From Candidatus Babeliales bacterium (GTDB taxonomy: Bacteria; Babelota; Babeliae; Babelales; JABDEC01), in the NCBI GenBank assembly GCA_031292305.1, contig JARLHJ010000047.1, positions 79,700 through 143,699 of the forward strand: a stretch of DNA of 64,000 nucleotides, in the 5' to 3' direction. The notes beneath the pieces were generated by a model. The model searched no databases. It had not been told where the DNA came from and saw only the letters and a list, made by a program, of their open reading frames with translations. Shown piece after piece: positions 9,304 through 18,966 of the stretch. Positions within the stretch are counted from its first letter, which is position 1; each line of letters starts with the position of its first letter. A program made the translations under genes and the position numbers.

Positions 9304-9381
9304 CTGGTGGGCCCACCAGGATTTGAACCTGGGACCTTTCGGTTATGAGCCGACTGCTCTAACCAACTGAGCTATGGGCCC
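9304..9381 (-). tRNA. tRNA with CAT anticodon (Met or Ile2)
   Basis: On the minus strand the sequence folds as a complete cloverleaf: acceptor GGGCCCA with TGGGCCC, D arm GCTC/GAGC, anticodon loop CTCATAA, T arm CCAGG TTCAAAT CCTGG, discriminator A and an encoded CCA. The anticodon is CAT. This can be elongator tRNA-Met or the isoleucine tRNA whose C34 is changed to lysidine by TilS; tilS is present at 30177-31184. The sequence alone does not settle which. Ends may be off by one base. Confidence 0.93.
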
Positions 9382-9403
9382 CCACACAATGAATATTTAA
9401 GAT

Positions 9404-9432
9404 ATATTAAACTAATTTTAACTATTTGCCAA
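9404..9432 (-). promoter_or_regulatory. promoter of the tRNA gene
   Basis: On the minus strand TTGGCA (9427-9432) is followed after 17 bases by TAATAT (9404-9409), about 22 bases upstream of the first tRNA base. The spacing is ideal for a sigma-70 promoter. Confidence 0.5.
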
Positions 9433-9565
9433 GCAACTTTTTTACATGTTCTGTCTGGCAACAAAAGCTTAATATTTAATCTAAGTGTTTGCAGTTAGGC
9501 AAAATTTGGGGTAAAATGGTTATAGTACAATGTTTATATGTTTAATGTTTAAATTTCGGGATAAG

Positions 9566-10261
9566 ATGAAAAAAAATCTAATAATAATCATGCTGCTTTT
9601 TTGTGTTTCAAACCTAAGATCTTCAGAAGAAATTTCTCTCGGATTAAATATTGATGATCCAGAAGCGATGAATTCTTTTCAATTATTTAAATATGGTGAA
9701 TTACAAATACCTACATATTTTATAGACGAGGGTGATAAAATAGAGGTAAGTAGTCCTTTAGGGCAAAAACAACTTTATAATTTGTTAAATTCTTCATATA
9801 AACAGTTGAGTCAACTTCCTTCAGTTTATAGAGAAGAGCTAGATATAATAGAAAAAAAAATTAAAGAAATTGGGACATCCGCTTTAGCAACAGGAAAACA
9901 AAAACTTAGGAAGTCTATTGCGCAAACATCAAATGTCAATTCTAATAGTTTGAATGTAGATGATTTTGCACAAGTAAGCGCATATCAATTATTTAATGAA
10001 GAAACTGGACAAATAATAATTCCTAGAAAATTGTCATCGAAAAATATTAAAGACGTGAGTATCGATAATAAAGATGGGCAGCATTTACTTTATGATTTAT
10101 TGATTCAAAAATATAAGTCATTAGAAAATAGTCCGAATAACGAAGACAAATTACAAATAATTCGTAATTATATACAACTTATTTTTAACAATGCAAATAA
10201 CTGTGGTAATTTTGCTTTATTAAGAAATATCGAAGAAGCTTTTCCTGAAATCACAGGATAA
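9566..10261 (+). CDS. exported hypothetical protein with internal duplication
   Basis: Start set at ATG 9566 because it begins with Lys-Lys and a hydrophobic signal peptide ending near LRSSEE; an ATG at 9530 would add a dozen residues in front. The mature protein contains a repeated module: NSFQLFKYGELQIPTYFI ... GQKQLYNLLNSSYKQL and later SAYQLFNEETGQIIIPRKL ... GQHLLYDLLIQKYKSL. I do not recognise the family. A rho-independent terminator follows the gene. Exported and probably species- or phylum-specific. Confidence 0.7.
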   Translation: MKKNLIIIMLLFCVSNLRSSEEISLGLNIDDPEAMNSFQLFKYGELQIPTYFIDEGDKIEVSSPLGQKQLYNLLNSSYKQLSQLPSVYREELDIIEKKIKEIGTSALATGKQKLRKSIAQTSNVNSNSLNVDDFAQVSAYQLFNEETGQIIIPRKLSSKNIKDVSIDNKDGQHLLYDLLIQKYKSLENSPNNEDKLQIIRNYIQLIFNNANNCGNFALLRNIEEAFPEITG

Positions 10262-10275
10262 TTTAAGACTTTATA

Positions 10276-10312
10276 TTTAAGAGGAACCTAAACAGGTTCC
10301 TCTTTTTTTTGC
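10276..10312. terminator. bidirectional rho-independent terminator
   Basis: An 11-base stem (AAGAGGAACCT with AGGTTCCTCTT) and a 4-base loop are followed by eight T on the plus strand. It lies between the convergent exported gene and gap and could serve both. Confidence 0.85.
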
Positions 10313-10315
10313 TTT

Positions 10316-11323
10316 TTACCAAGAATTAGATTTAATAAAATCTCTTAATCTACAACTATATCCCCATTCATTATCATACCAACCAGAAACTTTTCCCATA
10401 TTTCCAATAGTTTCAGTCAATAAGCTGTCTAAAATAACAGAATGTGAGTTGCCTTTAAAGTCAGATGAAACTAATGGTTCTAGAGTTATATCTAAAATAC
10501 CATTCAAATTATTATCTTTTGCATTTATAAAAGCAGCATGTATATCATTTATAGAAATGGCTTTTTTGGCTACAAAAGTTAAATCAATAAAAGAAACATC
10601 CGCAACTGGTACCCGTAATGAATTTGCTTTTATAACGGTGTTCAGTTCAGGGAATATTTTGCCAACAACTTTAGCAGCACCGGTAGTTGAAGGTATTATG
10701 TTAAGTGCAGCAGCGCGTGCTAATCTTAAATCTTTTTTGTCATTATCTAATAAATTTTGAGTAGCAGTATAAGCATGTGCGGTTGTAATAAAAGCTGAAG
10801 TGATAGAAAATGCATCATTAATTACTTTTATTAAGGGGGCTACAGCATTAGTTGTACAACTACCTAGAGAAATTATTTTATGTTTTTTGGAGTCAAACAT
10901 TTCATCATTAACACCTGGAATAATTGTAATGTCTTCATCTTTAGCAGGAGCTGATATTAATACATATTTGGCACCAGCGTTTATATGTATTTTTGCTTTA
11001 TCAGCATCTGTAAATTTACCAGTGCACTCTACTACTAAATCTACATCTAAACCTTTCCAATCAATTTTTGACGGATCAGTTTCTGCTATAACTTTTATAG
11101 AATAATTACCTACTTTAATTTGGCCTTGCGTAGAAGATAATTTATTTTGATATGTGCCCATTAAAGTGTCATATTTAAAAAGATGTAAAGCATGTTCAGA
11201 GTTATCAGGGCCAACATTAATTACTTTAACTTCTATATTTTCTTGTGCTATTTCATCTGCAAGAATTGTGCGTAAAAATGTTCTGCCTATTCTGCCGAAT
11301 CCATTTATTGCAATTTTAATCAT
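10316..11323 (-). CDS. gap: glyceraldehyde-3-phosphate dehydrogenase
   Basis: A full-length 335-residue GAPDH, converting glyceraldehyde-3-phosphate to 1,3-bisphosphoglycerate with NAD in glycolysis. It has the Rossmann start IKIAINGFGRIGR, the catalytic Cys in SLGSCTTNAVAP near residue 150, TAHAYTATQ, RAAALNIIPSTTGAAK and the C-terminal WYDNEWGYS. The start is taken at ATG 11323 rather than 11344 because family proteins begin right at the Rossmann strand. That ATG follows the nfo stop by one base, so the two genes are translationally linked. Confidence 0.97.
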   Translation of the reverse strand: MIKIAINGFGRIGRTFLRTILADEIAQENIEVKVINVGPDNSEHALHLFKYDTLMGTYQNKLSSTQGQIKVGNYSIKVIAETDPSKIDWKGLDVDLVVECTGKFTDADKAKIHINAGAKYVLISAPAKDEDITIIPGVNDEMFDSKKHKIISLGSCTTNAVAPLIKVINDAFSITSAFITTAHAYTATQNLLDNDKKDLRLARAAALNIIPSTTGAAKVVGKIFPELNTVIKANSLRVPVADVSFIDLTFVAKKAISINDIHAAFINAKDNNLNGILDITLEPLVSSDFKGNSHSVILDSLLTETIGNMGKVSGWYDNEWGYSCRLRDFIKSNSW

Positions 11324-11324
11324 G

Positions 11325-12146
11325 TTACCACTTTCTAATATCATCTAAAATTATTTTTTCTTCTTCTTCAGATAATAATGGTAATTCAAGTAATTTTGGA
11401 AGAGTAATTAATTGTGGGTGTTCTAAGAAGTTTTTTAAAGCTACTTTTCCAATATTTCCTTGTCCAGGAAGATCATGCTTATCTATACATCTACCCAATT
11501 TTTCTGAGGTATCATTTACATGTATTAAGCTAATTCTATTAAGGCCTATATTTTCTTCTACTAATTTTAAAAATTTTTCTTGCCCCGATATATTAGAAAC
11601 ATCATATCCAAATGAATAAGCGTGTGCGGTATCCAAACAAAATGAAACACGTTCTGGGTATTCCATTAAAGATAATATTTCAGAAAAATCGGTTATATCA
11701 CTACCTACGGACATTTTGCCATGGGCTGTATTTTCAAAAACTATATTAATATCAGATTCTTTTTTTAAAATCTTATTTATTGATTCAGCTAAAAAACGTA
11801 TACCTTGAGATTTTGATGTGCAACTTTTTGCAGAACCTGGGTGTAAAATTATATCAGTAAATTCAAGCTCTTTTGCCATTTTAACTTCACGTTCCAGAAT
11901 TTTGTATCCATAATTTTGGTAAGTGCATAAATTTATCCAATAAGAACCATGTAGATACACTTTGTTAAAACGTTCTCTGCGCAAAGTTAAAAATTCACGT
12001 ATATCATTTTTTTCAAGTTCAATATGTTTACCATCAGTAAATGTTAAAAATGTTTGAAAGAAAGGGATATCTAAGCGTATTGCTTTTTTTATTACGTCAG
12101 TAAGAGTGCTAGTAAGTCTTATATGTAAACCAATATTATTGTTCAT
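11325..12146 (-). CDS. nfo: endonuclease IV (AP endonuclease)
   Basis: A 273-residue TIM-barrel endonuclease of the Nfo family, cutting the backbone 5' of abasic sites in base-excision repair. Metal-binding motifs are visible: YLHGSYWINL, LHPGSA, VFENTAHGK, FCLDTAHAYSFGYD, LIHVNDTSEKLG, KHDLPGQGNIG. It is the first gene of a pair with gap and lies divergent from sbcC. With uvsE, mpg and sbcC it makes this window rich in DNA-damage repair genes. Confidence 0.96.
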   Translation of the reverse strand: MNNNIGLHIRLTSTLTDVIKKAIRLDIPFFQTFLTFTDGKHIELEKNDIREFLTLRRERFNKVYLHGSYWINLCTYQNYGYKILEREVKMAKELEFTDIILHPGSAKSCTSKSQGIRFLAESINKILKKESDINIVFENTAHGKMSVGSDITDFSEILSLMEYPERVSFCLDTAHAYSFGYDVSNISGQEKFLKLVEENIGLNRISLIHVNDTSEKLGRCIDKHDLPGQGNIGKVALKNFLEHPQLITLPKLLELPLLSEEEEKIILDDIRKW

Positions 12147-12280
12147 AACTCGTCCCGGAGTTAAAATTAAATGTTTAGTTGATTGTATATTATGAGAAAT
12201 TAAAATACAATTTTTTTAAAAAATAATAGTATGTTATAATAATTTAAATTTATTAATACAATTAAAAGTAAGTTGAAACA

Positions 12281-14929
12281 TTGATTCCCCTTAATTTACA
12301 AATCAAAAATTTCTTAAGCTACGGTTCAGAATTACAAACAATAAATTTTGAGCCTTATAACCTAATATGCTTGTCCGGTAAAAATGGACATGGTAAGTCT
12401 GCTTTATTAGATGCAATGGCGTGGGCAGTTTGGGGCGAAGCACGTAAAACTACAGGCACTTCAAAGCCTGATCAAGGTTTATTACGCCTTGGTCAAAGAC
12501 AAATGATTGTAATTTTTGATTTTGAATTTAATAAAAATAAATATCGTATACGGCGTGAATTTTCTTTTTCATATGGCAAACCAAATGCACATCTTGACTT
12601 TGGGCTTTATGAAGGGGATGAAAAAATAATTTCACTTACAGACAAAACAATAAAAGCAACGCAAGATAAAATAGAAAGCATGCTAGGATTGAATTTTGAA
12701 TCTTTTTGTAATTCAGCTTTTCTACGTCAAGGAAGTTCAAATGAATTTTCTAAAAAATCACCTAAAGACAGAAAAGAAATTTTAGCAAATATTTTAGGGT
12801 TAGGTAAATTTGAAACTTTGCGTAAAATTGCAATGGAAAAGATAAAAAGCCTAACAAATCAACGTGATGGTAATTTAAAATTAAATGAGATGATTGAAAA
12901 AGAATTAACTTATTTTGACGAAGTTAATTCTAAGCTCATAGAAACTAAAAATCAGATAGAAAAGATAACAAAAGAAGAAGAAGAGTATTTAATATCAAAA
13001 AGCCTGCAAGAGCAAGAAAAAAAGAAATTATCCGTTTTATTAAATGAACAGCAAATGTTAATTTTGCAATTGCAAAAGCTGCAAGAAGAACATAGTCTAA
13101 AAACAAAAGATCTTATTGGCACATATAATCTTTGGCATGAAACACACAAAAAAAGAATTAACTTTCCTGATAAAGAAAAACTTGAGTTAGAAAAGCAAGC
13201 ATGCTTAAAAATAATTGAAACATCCCAGCAATTGCAGCATCAGCAATTGGAACTTAAAGAAATATTTTTAAAGACTAAAGAAGAAGAACAAAATTTACTA
13301 AAAATATTAAATGATAAGCAAGCTATAGAGATTCAAAATAAGAAGCTTGAATTAGAAAGATCATTAATAAATAAAATTAATACTCAAGAAAAACTTAAAG
13401 AGCTAAATAATAGTTTGCAACAATTAACACAAGACAATAACAAAATAAATTTAGCGACTGTAGATGAACAGTTAATTTTAAAAGCTGAAAAGCAGTTTGA
13501 TAAACGAAGAAATTATTACCAAAAATTCATAGCGCAAGGGAATCAAATAAAATCTGAATTAAATGCTCTAGAGCAAAAATGCAAATTATCATCTGATGAT
13601 CAAAACCCAAGCTGCCCATTGTGTGAACAGAATTTATCAGCTTCTCGTAAAAAGTTTTTAAAGCAGCAATTTGCCAACCAAGAAATATTTTTAAATCACA
13701 GATTAAAGCGCATTACAGGTTTAATTAGCAAGCTAAAAGACATTTTAATGTCTCAGCATAATGAAATTAAATCCTATAAAGATTCGTTAGAACTTAATAA
13801 AACTAAAGCACAAATTGAAAAACAAATATTAGAACTTAAAACTCAAAGCAAAGATCAGCTTAAAATATTAAATGATCTAGAAATACGCATAACAGAAGAA
13901 CAAAAACTAATTGAGCATTTAAAAATTGAAGGCGCCAAACTAATAGCGCAAGATGAGAAATATAAAGTAATACAAGCTAATTTAAATGAAATAAATCTAA
14001 AAATAGCAGAAATTAAATATAATTCAGAAGAGCATAAGAAAGTAATATCTCAATTAGCTAGTATAGATATGCAGTTAGCTGCATATAATAATGTTGATTT
14101 GACTACACTGCGTGAACAATATAAAAGAGAATTTTTGAGCATAATTGCTAATCTTAGATTATTAAAAAATGATATTAAAATATTAAAGCAAAATATAACT
14201 AATTTTGGTGATTTAAAGTTATTAGAACAAAATCTTAATATTAAAGAACGTGATATTACTGATGCATTAAAAGCACTTTTAAAATTTAAAGAAACTATAT
14301 TGCATCAACGTGGCAGCTTAGAAAATCAGATATCTAAATTAGAACAACTTTCGCAAGAATGTAAAAAGTATAAAGAAGAAGCTAGCAGTTTGCAAAATAC
14401 AATGGATGATTATAAAACAATATCTATAGCACTTTCTAAGGATGGCATTCAAGCGTTGCTAATAGAAGAATCAATCCCGGAAATTGAACACGCAGCAAAT
14501 GAAATTCTAGCCAAATTAACAGATAATCAGGCACAAATTATTATAGAATCTGTTCGTGACCTTAAAAAGGGTGGCATAAAAGAAACTTTAGATATAAAAA
14601 TTTCTGATGATATTGGTATTAGGCCATATGAAATGTTTTCAGGCGGAGAAGCTTTTAGAATAGATTTTGCATTGCGTATAGCAATTTCTAAATTATTAGC
14701 ACACAGATCAGGAACATCATTGCAAACACTTATAATAGATGAAGGCTTTGGTTCACAAGATGAAGAGGGCCTTGCGCATATTATGGATTCTATTTATAAG
14801 ATACAAGATGATTTTGCAAAGATTATTATTGTTTCACATTTGCAGACTATGAAAGAACAGTTTCCTGTGCATTTTGTAGTGGAAAAGGGACCTGCTGGTA
14901 GCCGAGTTGAAGTTGTAGAACAGGGCTAA
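12281..14929 (+). CDS. sbcC: SbcC/Rad50-like exonuclease ATPase
   Basis: An 882-residue SMC-like ATPase that begins with TTG. The N-terminal half-site has Walker A GKNGHGKS (residues 33-40) and QGSSNEFSKKSPKDRKEIL; a long coiled coil is broken by a zinc hook CPLC near residue 446; the C-terminal half carries the signature FSGGEAFR near residue 786 and Walker B LIIDEG near 816. Rad50-type proteins tether and process DNA ends together with the SbcD/Mre11 nuclease. No sbcD gene is visible in this window, so the partner would have to be encoded elsewhere. Confidence 0.93.
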   Translation: MIPLNLQIKNFLSYGSELQTINFEPYNLICLSGKNGHGKSALLDAMAWAVWGEARKTTGTSKPDQGLLRLGQRQMIVIFDFEFNKNKYRIRREFSFSYGKPNAHLDFGLYEGDEKIISLTDKTIKATQDKIESMLGLNFESFCNSAFLRQGSSNEFSKKSPKDRKEILANILGLGKFETLRKIAMEKIKSLTNQRDGNLKLNEMIEKELTYFDEVNSKLIETKNQIEKITKEEEEYLISKSLQEQEKKKLSVLLNEQQMLILQLQKLQEEHSLKTKDLIGTYNLWHETHKKRINFPDKEKLELEKQACLKIIETSQQLQHQQLELKEIFLKTKEEEQNLLKILNDKQAIEIQNKKLELERSLINKINTQEKLKELNNSLQQLTQDNNKINLATVDEQLILKAEKQFDKRRNYYQKFIAQGNQIKSELNALEQKCKLSSDDQNPSCPLCEQNLSASRKKFLKQQFANQEIFLNHRLKRITGLISKLKDILMSQHNEIKSYKDSLELNKTKAQIEKQILELKTQSKDQLKILNDLEIRITEEQKLIEHLKIEGAKLIAQDEKYKVIQANLNEINLKIAEIKYNSEEHKKVISQLASIDMQLAAYNNVDLTTLREQYKREFLSIIANLRLLKNDIKILKQNITNFGDLKLLEQNLNIKERDITDALKALLKFKETILHQRGSLENQISKLEQLSQECKKYKEEASSLQNTMDDYKTISIALSKDGIQALLIEESIPEIEHAANEILAKLTDNQAQIIIESVRDLKKGGIKETLDIKISDDIGIRPYEMFSGGEAFRIDFALRIAISKLLAHRSGTSLQTLIIDEGFGSQDEEGLAHIMDSIYKIQDDFAKIIIVSHLQTMKEQFPVHFVVEKGPAGSRVEVVEQG

Positions 14930-14958
14930 ATAAGACTTTATTTGATTTGAGGCATATT

Positions 14959-15825
14959 ATGTCATTTGTAAAAAAATCTTTTCTCATGTTTACTTTTTTA
15001 CTTTTTAATTCTTTTTTAAATTGTGCCCAAGTAAAATATAAAACTGAACAAGATTTAAATGCTCAAGAAAGTGAGAGGGTATCCGAAGCTTTAAAAGAAA
15101 CACAAAAAGAGTTATATTCGGAATTAATGTTATTTGTAGCAAGTCCTCGCGCTCAAAATGATAGTCTAGGTAAATCTTCTTCTTTTAGATATACACCTGA
15201 TTCTGCGCATTCCAAATTCTTACAACTGTGCAGAGAAAGTGACCATGAATTTTTTGATGTAACAATTTCATCGTGGGCGCAGGAAGTTGATCTGTATGAT
15301 ATTAATGACAAATTATGTTATTGTAATATTTTTTGTGCGCATGATAATCAACCAATTAATATTAATTGGGATTATTTGTGGAAAGAACTTTTTGGAGAAA
15401 AATCTTTAGAAGAAGTTAAATCAATTCACAGTAATACACTCTTTCAGGTCGATTCTGAAAACCTTGGAGGTCTTTTTTCATGTTTTAAAACTAACACAAT
15501 AACCTTAAAAAAAGCAATCAGTGAATACATTAAATGGGAAAACTTAACCCCTTCTGAAATGATTTTAACATATATTTTAGTTTTAAATTCCTATAATACT
15601 AAAATATTACGCGTTAAAAGCAAAACATTCAGTACCGAAATTAATAAAATAAAAAGATTATGTGTTCAAGAAAAACATTTTATCTTTAAGGCAATTTTAG
15701 ATTTTTATTTTAGAATCAAAACGTTTGAAAATAAAACATATAAATATAAAAAAAGTAACTTATGTATATGCAAATTATTAGATCCAAGAAATAATAATGC
15801 AAGCATGGATTTCAGACAATTTTAA
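14959..15825 (+). CDS. exported hypothetical protein
   Basis: ATG 14959 is preferred over TTG 14947 because the TTGAGG sequence there is the ribosome site and the shorter form starts with a signal peptide (MSFVKKSFLMFTFLLF). The mature protein of about 265 residues has several Cys residues (CRE, CYCNIFCAH, CLCICK-like) and no domain I recognise. It begins 29 bases after sbcC on the same strand and may be transcribed with it, without implying shared function. Confidence 0.65.
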   Translation: MSFVKKSFLMFTFLLFNSFLNCAQVKYKTEQDLNAQESERVSEALKETQKELYSELMLFVASPRAQNDSLGKSSSFRYTPDSAHSKFLQLCRESDHEFFDVTISSWAQEVDLYDINDKLCYCNIFCAHDNQPININWDYLWKELFGEKSLEEVKSIHSNTLFQVDSENLGGLFSCFKTNTITLKKAISEYIKWENLTPSEMILTYILVLNSYNTKILRVKSKTFSTEINKIKRLCVQEKHFIFKAILDFYFRIKTFENKTYKYKKSNLCICKLLDPRNNNASMDFRQF

Positions 15826-15893
15826 ACTTGTAAGTGAAAGAATTATATTCTTTTTTATTTTTTAGCAATATAAAAAAACCTAGGAGTAATTAA

Positions 15894-16250
15894 ATGGTTA
15901 ATAATTTTAAACTTGCCGAATATGTAAATATAGTAGTTATAGTTCCTGAAACACATGCAGATAGCATGAGAGAAGTTATGGGAAAAGCTGGTGCAGGCAA
16001 AATGGGGAATTATTCATTTGCAAGCTTTTCAGTTAAAGGAACAGGACATTTTAAACCGGATGAAAAAGCTACCCCATTCATAGGGCAAGCAAATAAATTA
16101 GAAACGGTTGCAGAAGAAAGAATAGAAACTATTTGCCACAAAGATATTCTTGAAAAAGTCGTAGAAGAAATTAAAAAAGCCCATCCTTATGAAAATACGG
16201 TAATTGATATATTTCCTATCTATGAAATCGGATTTAAAATTAAGAAATAA
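15894..16250 (+). CDS. stand-alone NIF3/YqfO middle-domain protein
   Basis: A 118-residue cytoplasmic protein matching the PII/CutA-like insert domain of the NIF3 (YqfO, GTP cyclohydrolase 1 type 2 homolog) family: VNIVVIVPETHADSMREVMG..GAGKMGNYS..SF, GTG.F.P...A.P.IG, and the ending AHPYE..VIDI.PI. The flanking catalytic halves of full NIF3 proteins are missing, so it is the free-standing version known from many bacteria. Role unknown; ligand or metal binding is likely by fold. Ribosome site AGGAGT precedes the ATG. Confidence 0.85.
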   Translation: MVNNFKLAEYVNIVVIVPETHADSMREVMGKAGAGKMGNYSFASFSVKGTGHFKPDEKATPFIGQANKLETVAEERIETICHKDILEKVVEEIKKAHPYENTVIDIFPIYEIGFKIKK

Positions 16251-16324
16251 TTAAACTTTATATCAATAATTATTTATTAATTGTGATAGCTCCAAGTGTA
16301 TAAACATAATGATTTATAGAATTA

Positions 16325-16822
16325 TTATTTTTGAGTTTTAGATTTTTCTTTATGGAGGTTAGATAATTTAATATAATCTGCATCATTTTTAGCTAAAAGA
16401 TATTTTTCATAAAATATTTTAGCTGACTCAGCTTTAACTTCATCTAATTCAATTGGAAGAATTTCAGTTTTATCCTTATTCCATTTGGTTCCAGTTTTAT
16501 GATTTGCATATCTTCTTGATCTTGTAAAGCCCATCTGAAGATATTTACGCGCCATATCCATTCCCACAAAATCGTTATTTTTTTTATAATCTAAAAACAA
16601 TTCATATATTTTATCAGCTGATATTTGCGAAATTTCAGGAGTTTTAAATTTCCAATAAGGTAAAATTTCGGATCTATAAGGCTCTGCCATCAGTACGCCT
16701 TGTTCACCTTTTCCGATTACATATAATTCAGGATGTTTTCTAAAATCTATACCAAAATATTTATTAGAATATTCTTTTCTAATATTTTCAAATTCTGCAT
16801 CTCTAGTTTTTTTATTTTTCAT
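16325..16822 (-). CDS. DUF4385-family protein
   Basis: A 165-residue cytoplasmic protein that matches the DUF4385 family by the segments DFRKHPELYVIGKGEQGVL, EPYRSEILPYWKFKTP, VGMDMARKYLQMG and TRSRRYANHK. The family occurs in scattered bacteria and phages and has no known biochemical role. It is monocistronic here, flanked by the NIF3-like gene and an endonuclease/exonuclease/phosphatase family gene. Confidence 0.85.
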   Translation of the reverse strand: MKNKKTRDAEFENIRKEYSNKYFGIDFRKHPELYVIGKGEQGVLMAEPYRSEILPYWKFKTPEISQISADKIYELFLDYKKNNDFVGMDMARKYLQMGFTRSRRYANHKTGTKWNKDKTEILPIELDEVKAESAKIFYEKYLLAKNDADYIKLSNLHKEKSKTQK

Positions 16823-16933
16823 TTAATCCTTATTAATATTATTGTAGAACTTAGTCATTTTTTAATGTTAATTAATAGATAGTTGTTATTTTGAGTTGGC
16901 TATATATGGTAATAAAATTTAGGAACATTATTA

Positions 16934-17641
16934 ATGTTAAAACTATTTAATAATCCAACAAAATTTCGAGTTATATCTTTTAATATAGAATATTATACTG
17001 ACTGGCCAGATAAGAAAGATCAAATAATTAGATTATTAAAAGAATTGAACGCAGATATTATTTTATTACAAGAAGTGACAATTACTCAAGCAAAAATTTT
17101 ATCTCAAGAACTGAATTTGTATTGGGATGAAAAAGTATGGCATAAAAATGGTGTAGCAATTTTAAGTAAAAACAAAATATTCCAAATATTAAGTATCTCA
17201 GTTGAAAATAGTTCTACTGGTGCAATCGCTATAAAAATAAATCCAGATATTTGGATTGTTTCACTTCATTTAACCGACCTAGATTATTTGATTGATGACA
17301 TTGAAAGGTTGCGAGAATTAAAATTTATTTTAGATGATCTGATTAAGTTACAACCTAAAAACATAATTTTAGGTGGAGACTTTAATTCATTACAAGATTG
17401 TATTTTGCATGAATTGTTAGATTCCAAAGGTTTTGTAGATACTCATAGAGATAAAGAATGGGCTCAAGGCACTTGGATACCAGGCGATAATGAACGTATA
17501 GATAGAATTTATGTCAAAGGCAATTTTGCAGTTATGTCCGGTCAAACTATTGACCATAATGATTTTGAATGGCTAAAAGATATTGGCTGGCCAACTGGCG
17601 ATGATCATAGATTGGTTTTAACTGATTTGCAAATTGTTTAA
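16934..17641 (+). CDS. endonuclease/exonuclease/phosphatase family protein
   Basis: A 235-residue protein with the DNase I-like fold. Diagnostic motifs are SFNIEYY near residue 17, LLQEV near 46, the central IILGGDFNS near residue 145, and the final DDHRLVLTDL with the catalytic Asp-His pair. Lacking a signal peptide, it should act in the cytoplasm as a metal-dependent phosphodiesterase or phosphatase. Substrate (nucleic acid, lipid or tyrosyl-DNA adduct) cannot be decided. A strong bidirectional terminator separates it from dnaJ. Confidence 0.88.
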   Translation: MLKLFNNPTKFRVISFNIEYYTDWPDKKDQIIRLLKELNADIILLQEVTITQAKILSQELNLYWDEKVWHKNGVAILSKNKIFQILSISVENSSTGAIAIKINPDIWIVSLHLTDLDYLIDDIERLRELKFILDDLIKLQPKNIILGGDFNSLQDCILHELLDSKGFVDTHRDKEWAQGTWIPGDNERIDRIYVKGNFAVMSGQTIDHNDFEWLKDIGWPTGDDHRLVLTDLQIV

Positions 17642-17653
17642 CAGTTATAAAAA

Positions 17654-17692
17654 TATAAAAGCCTCGATTATATAATCGAGGCTTTTATTATT
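17654..17692. terminator. bidirectional rho-independent terminator
   Basis: A 14-base stem (AAAAGCCTCGATTA with the complement TAATCGAGGCTTTT) around a tiny loop lies between the convergent endonuclease-family gene and dnaJ and has a T-rich side for each direction. Confidence 0.85.
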
Positions 17693-17703
17693 AACTTAAT
17701 TAA

Positions 17704-18849
17704 TTATCCTAAAAATTTCTTAAAAAATCCTGATATTGTTCCAGTATTGGTACTTTCTGTAGTTGTTCCAATAATCTCTGAATATTTTTTTAACTCTTCT
17801 TTAGCTTCGGCACTTAATTTGTTAGGAATATGGCATTGAGTAGTAACAATTAAGCTTCCACGTCTTGTAGAACGTAAAACCAAAAATCCTTTGCCAGGGA
17901 TCACTATGCGTTCGCCAACAGCACAGCCTTTAGGGACTTTAATGGTTTCTTTAGTACCATCAATATTTTCTATTTCTAATTGGCACCCAAAAACTAATTG
18001 TGGGTAAGTAAGCATGATAGTGCATTCAACATCATCACCTTTTCTTTTGAATTTTTTATCTGCAATAATGCGAACTTTAAGATAAAGATCGCCATAAGGT
18101 CCACCAAAAATACCTGCATCACCTTTTTCTGGGACACGTAAATCAGCGCCGTCAAAAATACCAGCAGGGATAGTTACTGTAAATTTATCATATTGTTGTT
18201 TTCTGGTTTGGCCATTACAACTTGTGCACGGGGAAGGTATTGTAAAACCTTTGCCAGCACATGTAGAACAGGTTTGGGAATATAAAAAGAAACCTTGTTG
18301 GTATTGAACTTGACCTGCGCCATGGCAAGTTTTACAAGTTTCAACTTTGGTTCCAGCTTTTGCGCCTTGGCCTTTACAAGTGTCACAAGTTACTAATCTA
18401 CTGTAACTTATCTCTTTTTTAGTACCTTCAAATGCTTCGCGTAATGTGATATTTATTTCTTTATTTATATCATGACCTTGCTGAGGAGTTGGCCTTGCTT
18501 CACGCTTTGTTTTGCGTTGGCTTTGTCCGCCACCACCGAACATAGATTCAAAAATATCTCCGAAATTTCCAAAGATATCATCCATATTCATATCTTGGTG
18601 ACCATGACCACCGCCAAAACCTTCATTTCCGGCATGGCCAAATTGATCATATTTTTTTCTTTTATCAGCATCACCTAGAACTTCATATGCACCTGAAGCT
18701 TCTTTAAATTTATCTTCAGCTTCTTTGTTGCCGGGGTTTCTATCTGGATGGTGTTGCATAGCCAATTTACGGTATGCAGCCTTAATTTCAGCTTGGGTTG
18801 CGGTTTTGGCAACGCCTAAAATTTCGTATAAATCTCTTTTGTTACTCAT
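17704..18849 (-). CDS. dnaJ: chaperone protein DnaJ
   Basis: A 381-residue type I DnaJ, the J-protein partner that delivers unfolded clients to DnaK and triggers its ATPase. The J domain (residues 1-70) contains the essential HPD; a Gly/Phe-rich linker follows (residues 75-110). The zinc domain has four CxxC units ([24 protein letters not shown] and CTSCNGQT), the last with a degenerate final Gly. The C-terminal substrate-binding domains are complete. grpE is 43 kb away at 60792; dnaK is not in the window. A possible -10 box (TATAAT, 18893-18898) lies upstream; no CIRCE element is seen. Confidence 0.97.
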   Translation of the reverse strand: MSNKRDLYEILGVAKTATQAEIKAAYRKLAMQHHPDRNPGNKEAEDKFKEASGAYEVLGDADKRKKYDQFGHAGNEGFGGGHGHQDMNMDDIFGNFGDIFESMFGGGGQSQRKTKREARPTPQQGHDINKEINITLREAFEGTKKEISYSRLVTCDTCKGQGAKAGTKVETCKTCHGAGQVQYQQGFFLYSQTCSTCAGKGFTIPSPCTSCNGQTRKQQYDKFTVTIPAGIFDGADLRVPEKGDAGIFGGPYGDLYLKVRIIADKKFKRKGDDVECTIMLTYPQLVFGCQLEIENIDGTKETIKVPKGCAVGERIVIPGKGFLVLRSTRRGSLIVTTQCHIPNKLSAEAKEELKKYSEIIGTTTESTNTGTISGFFKKFLG

Positions 18850-18966
18850 AGTAGTTTTTAATTTTTTGGTTGGATGGGTTAAATTTTTATTTATTATAGC
18901 ATAAAAAAAGCTTACCTAATAGTGGGGTTTTATATTTAATTAACTTACAATAAAAGATAACTTTAT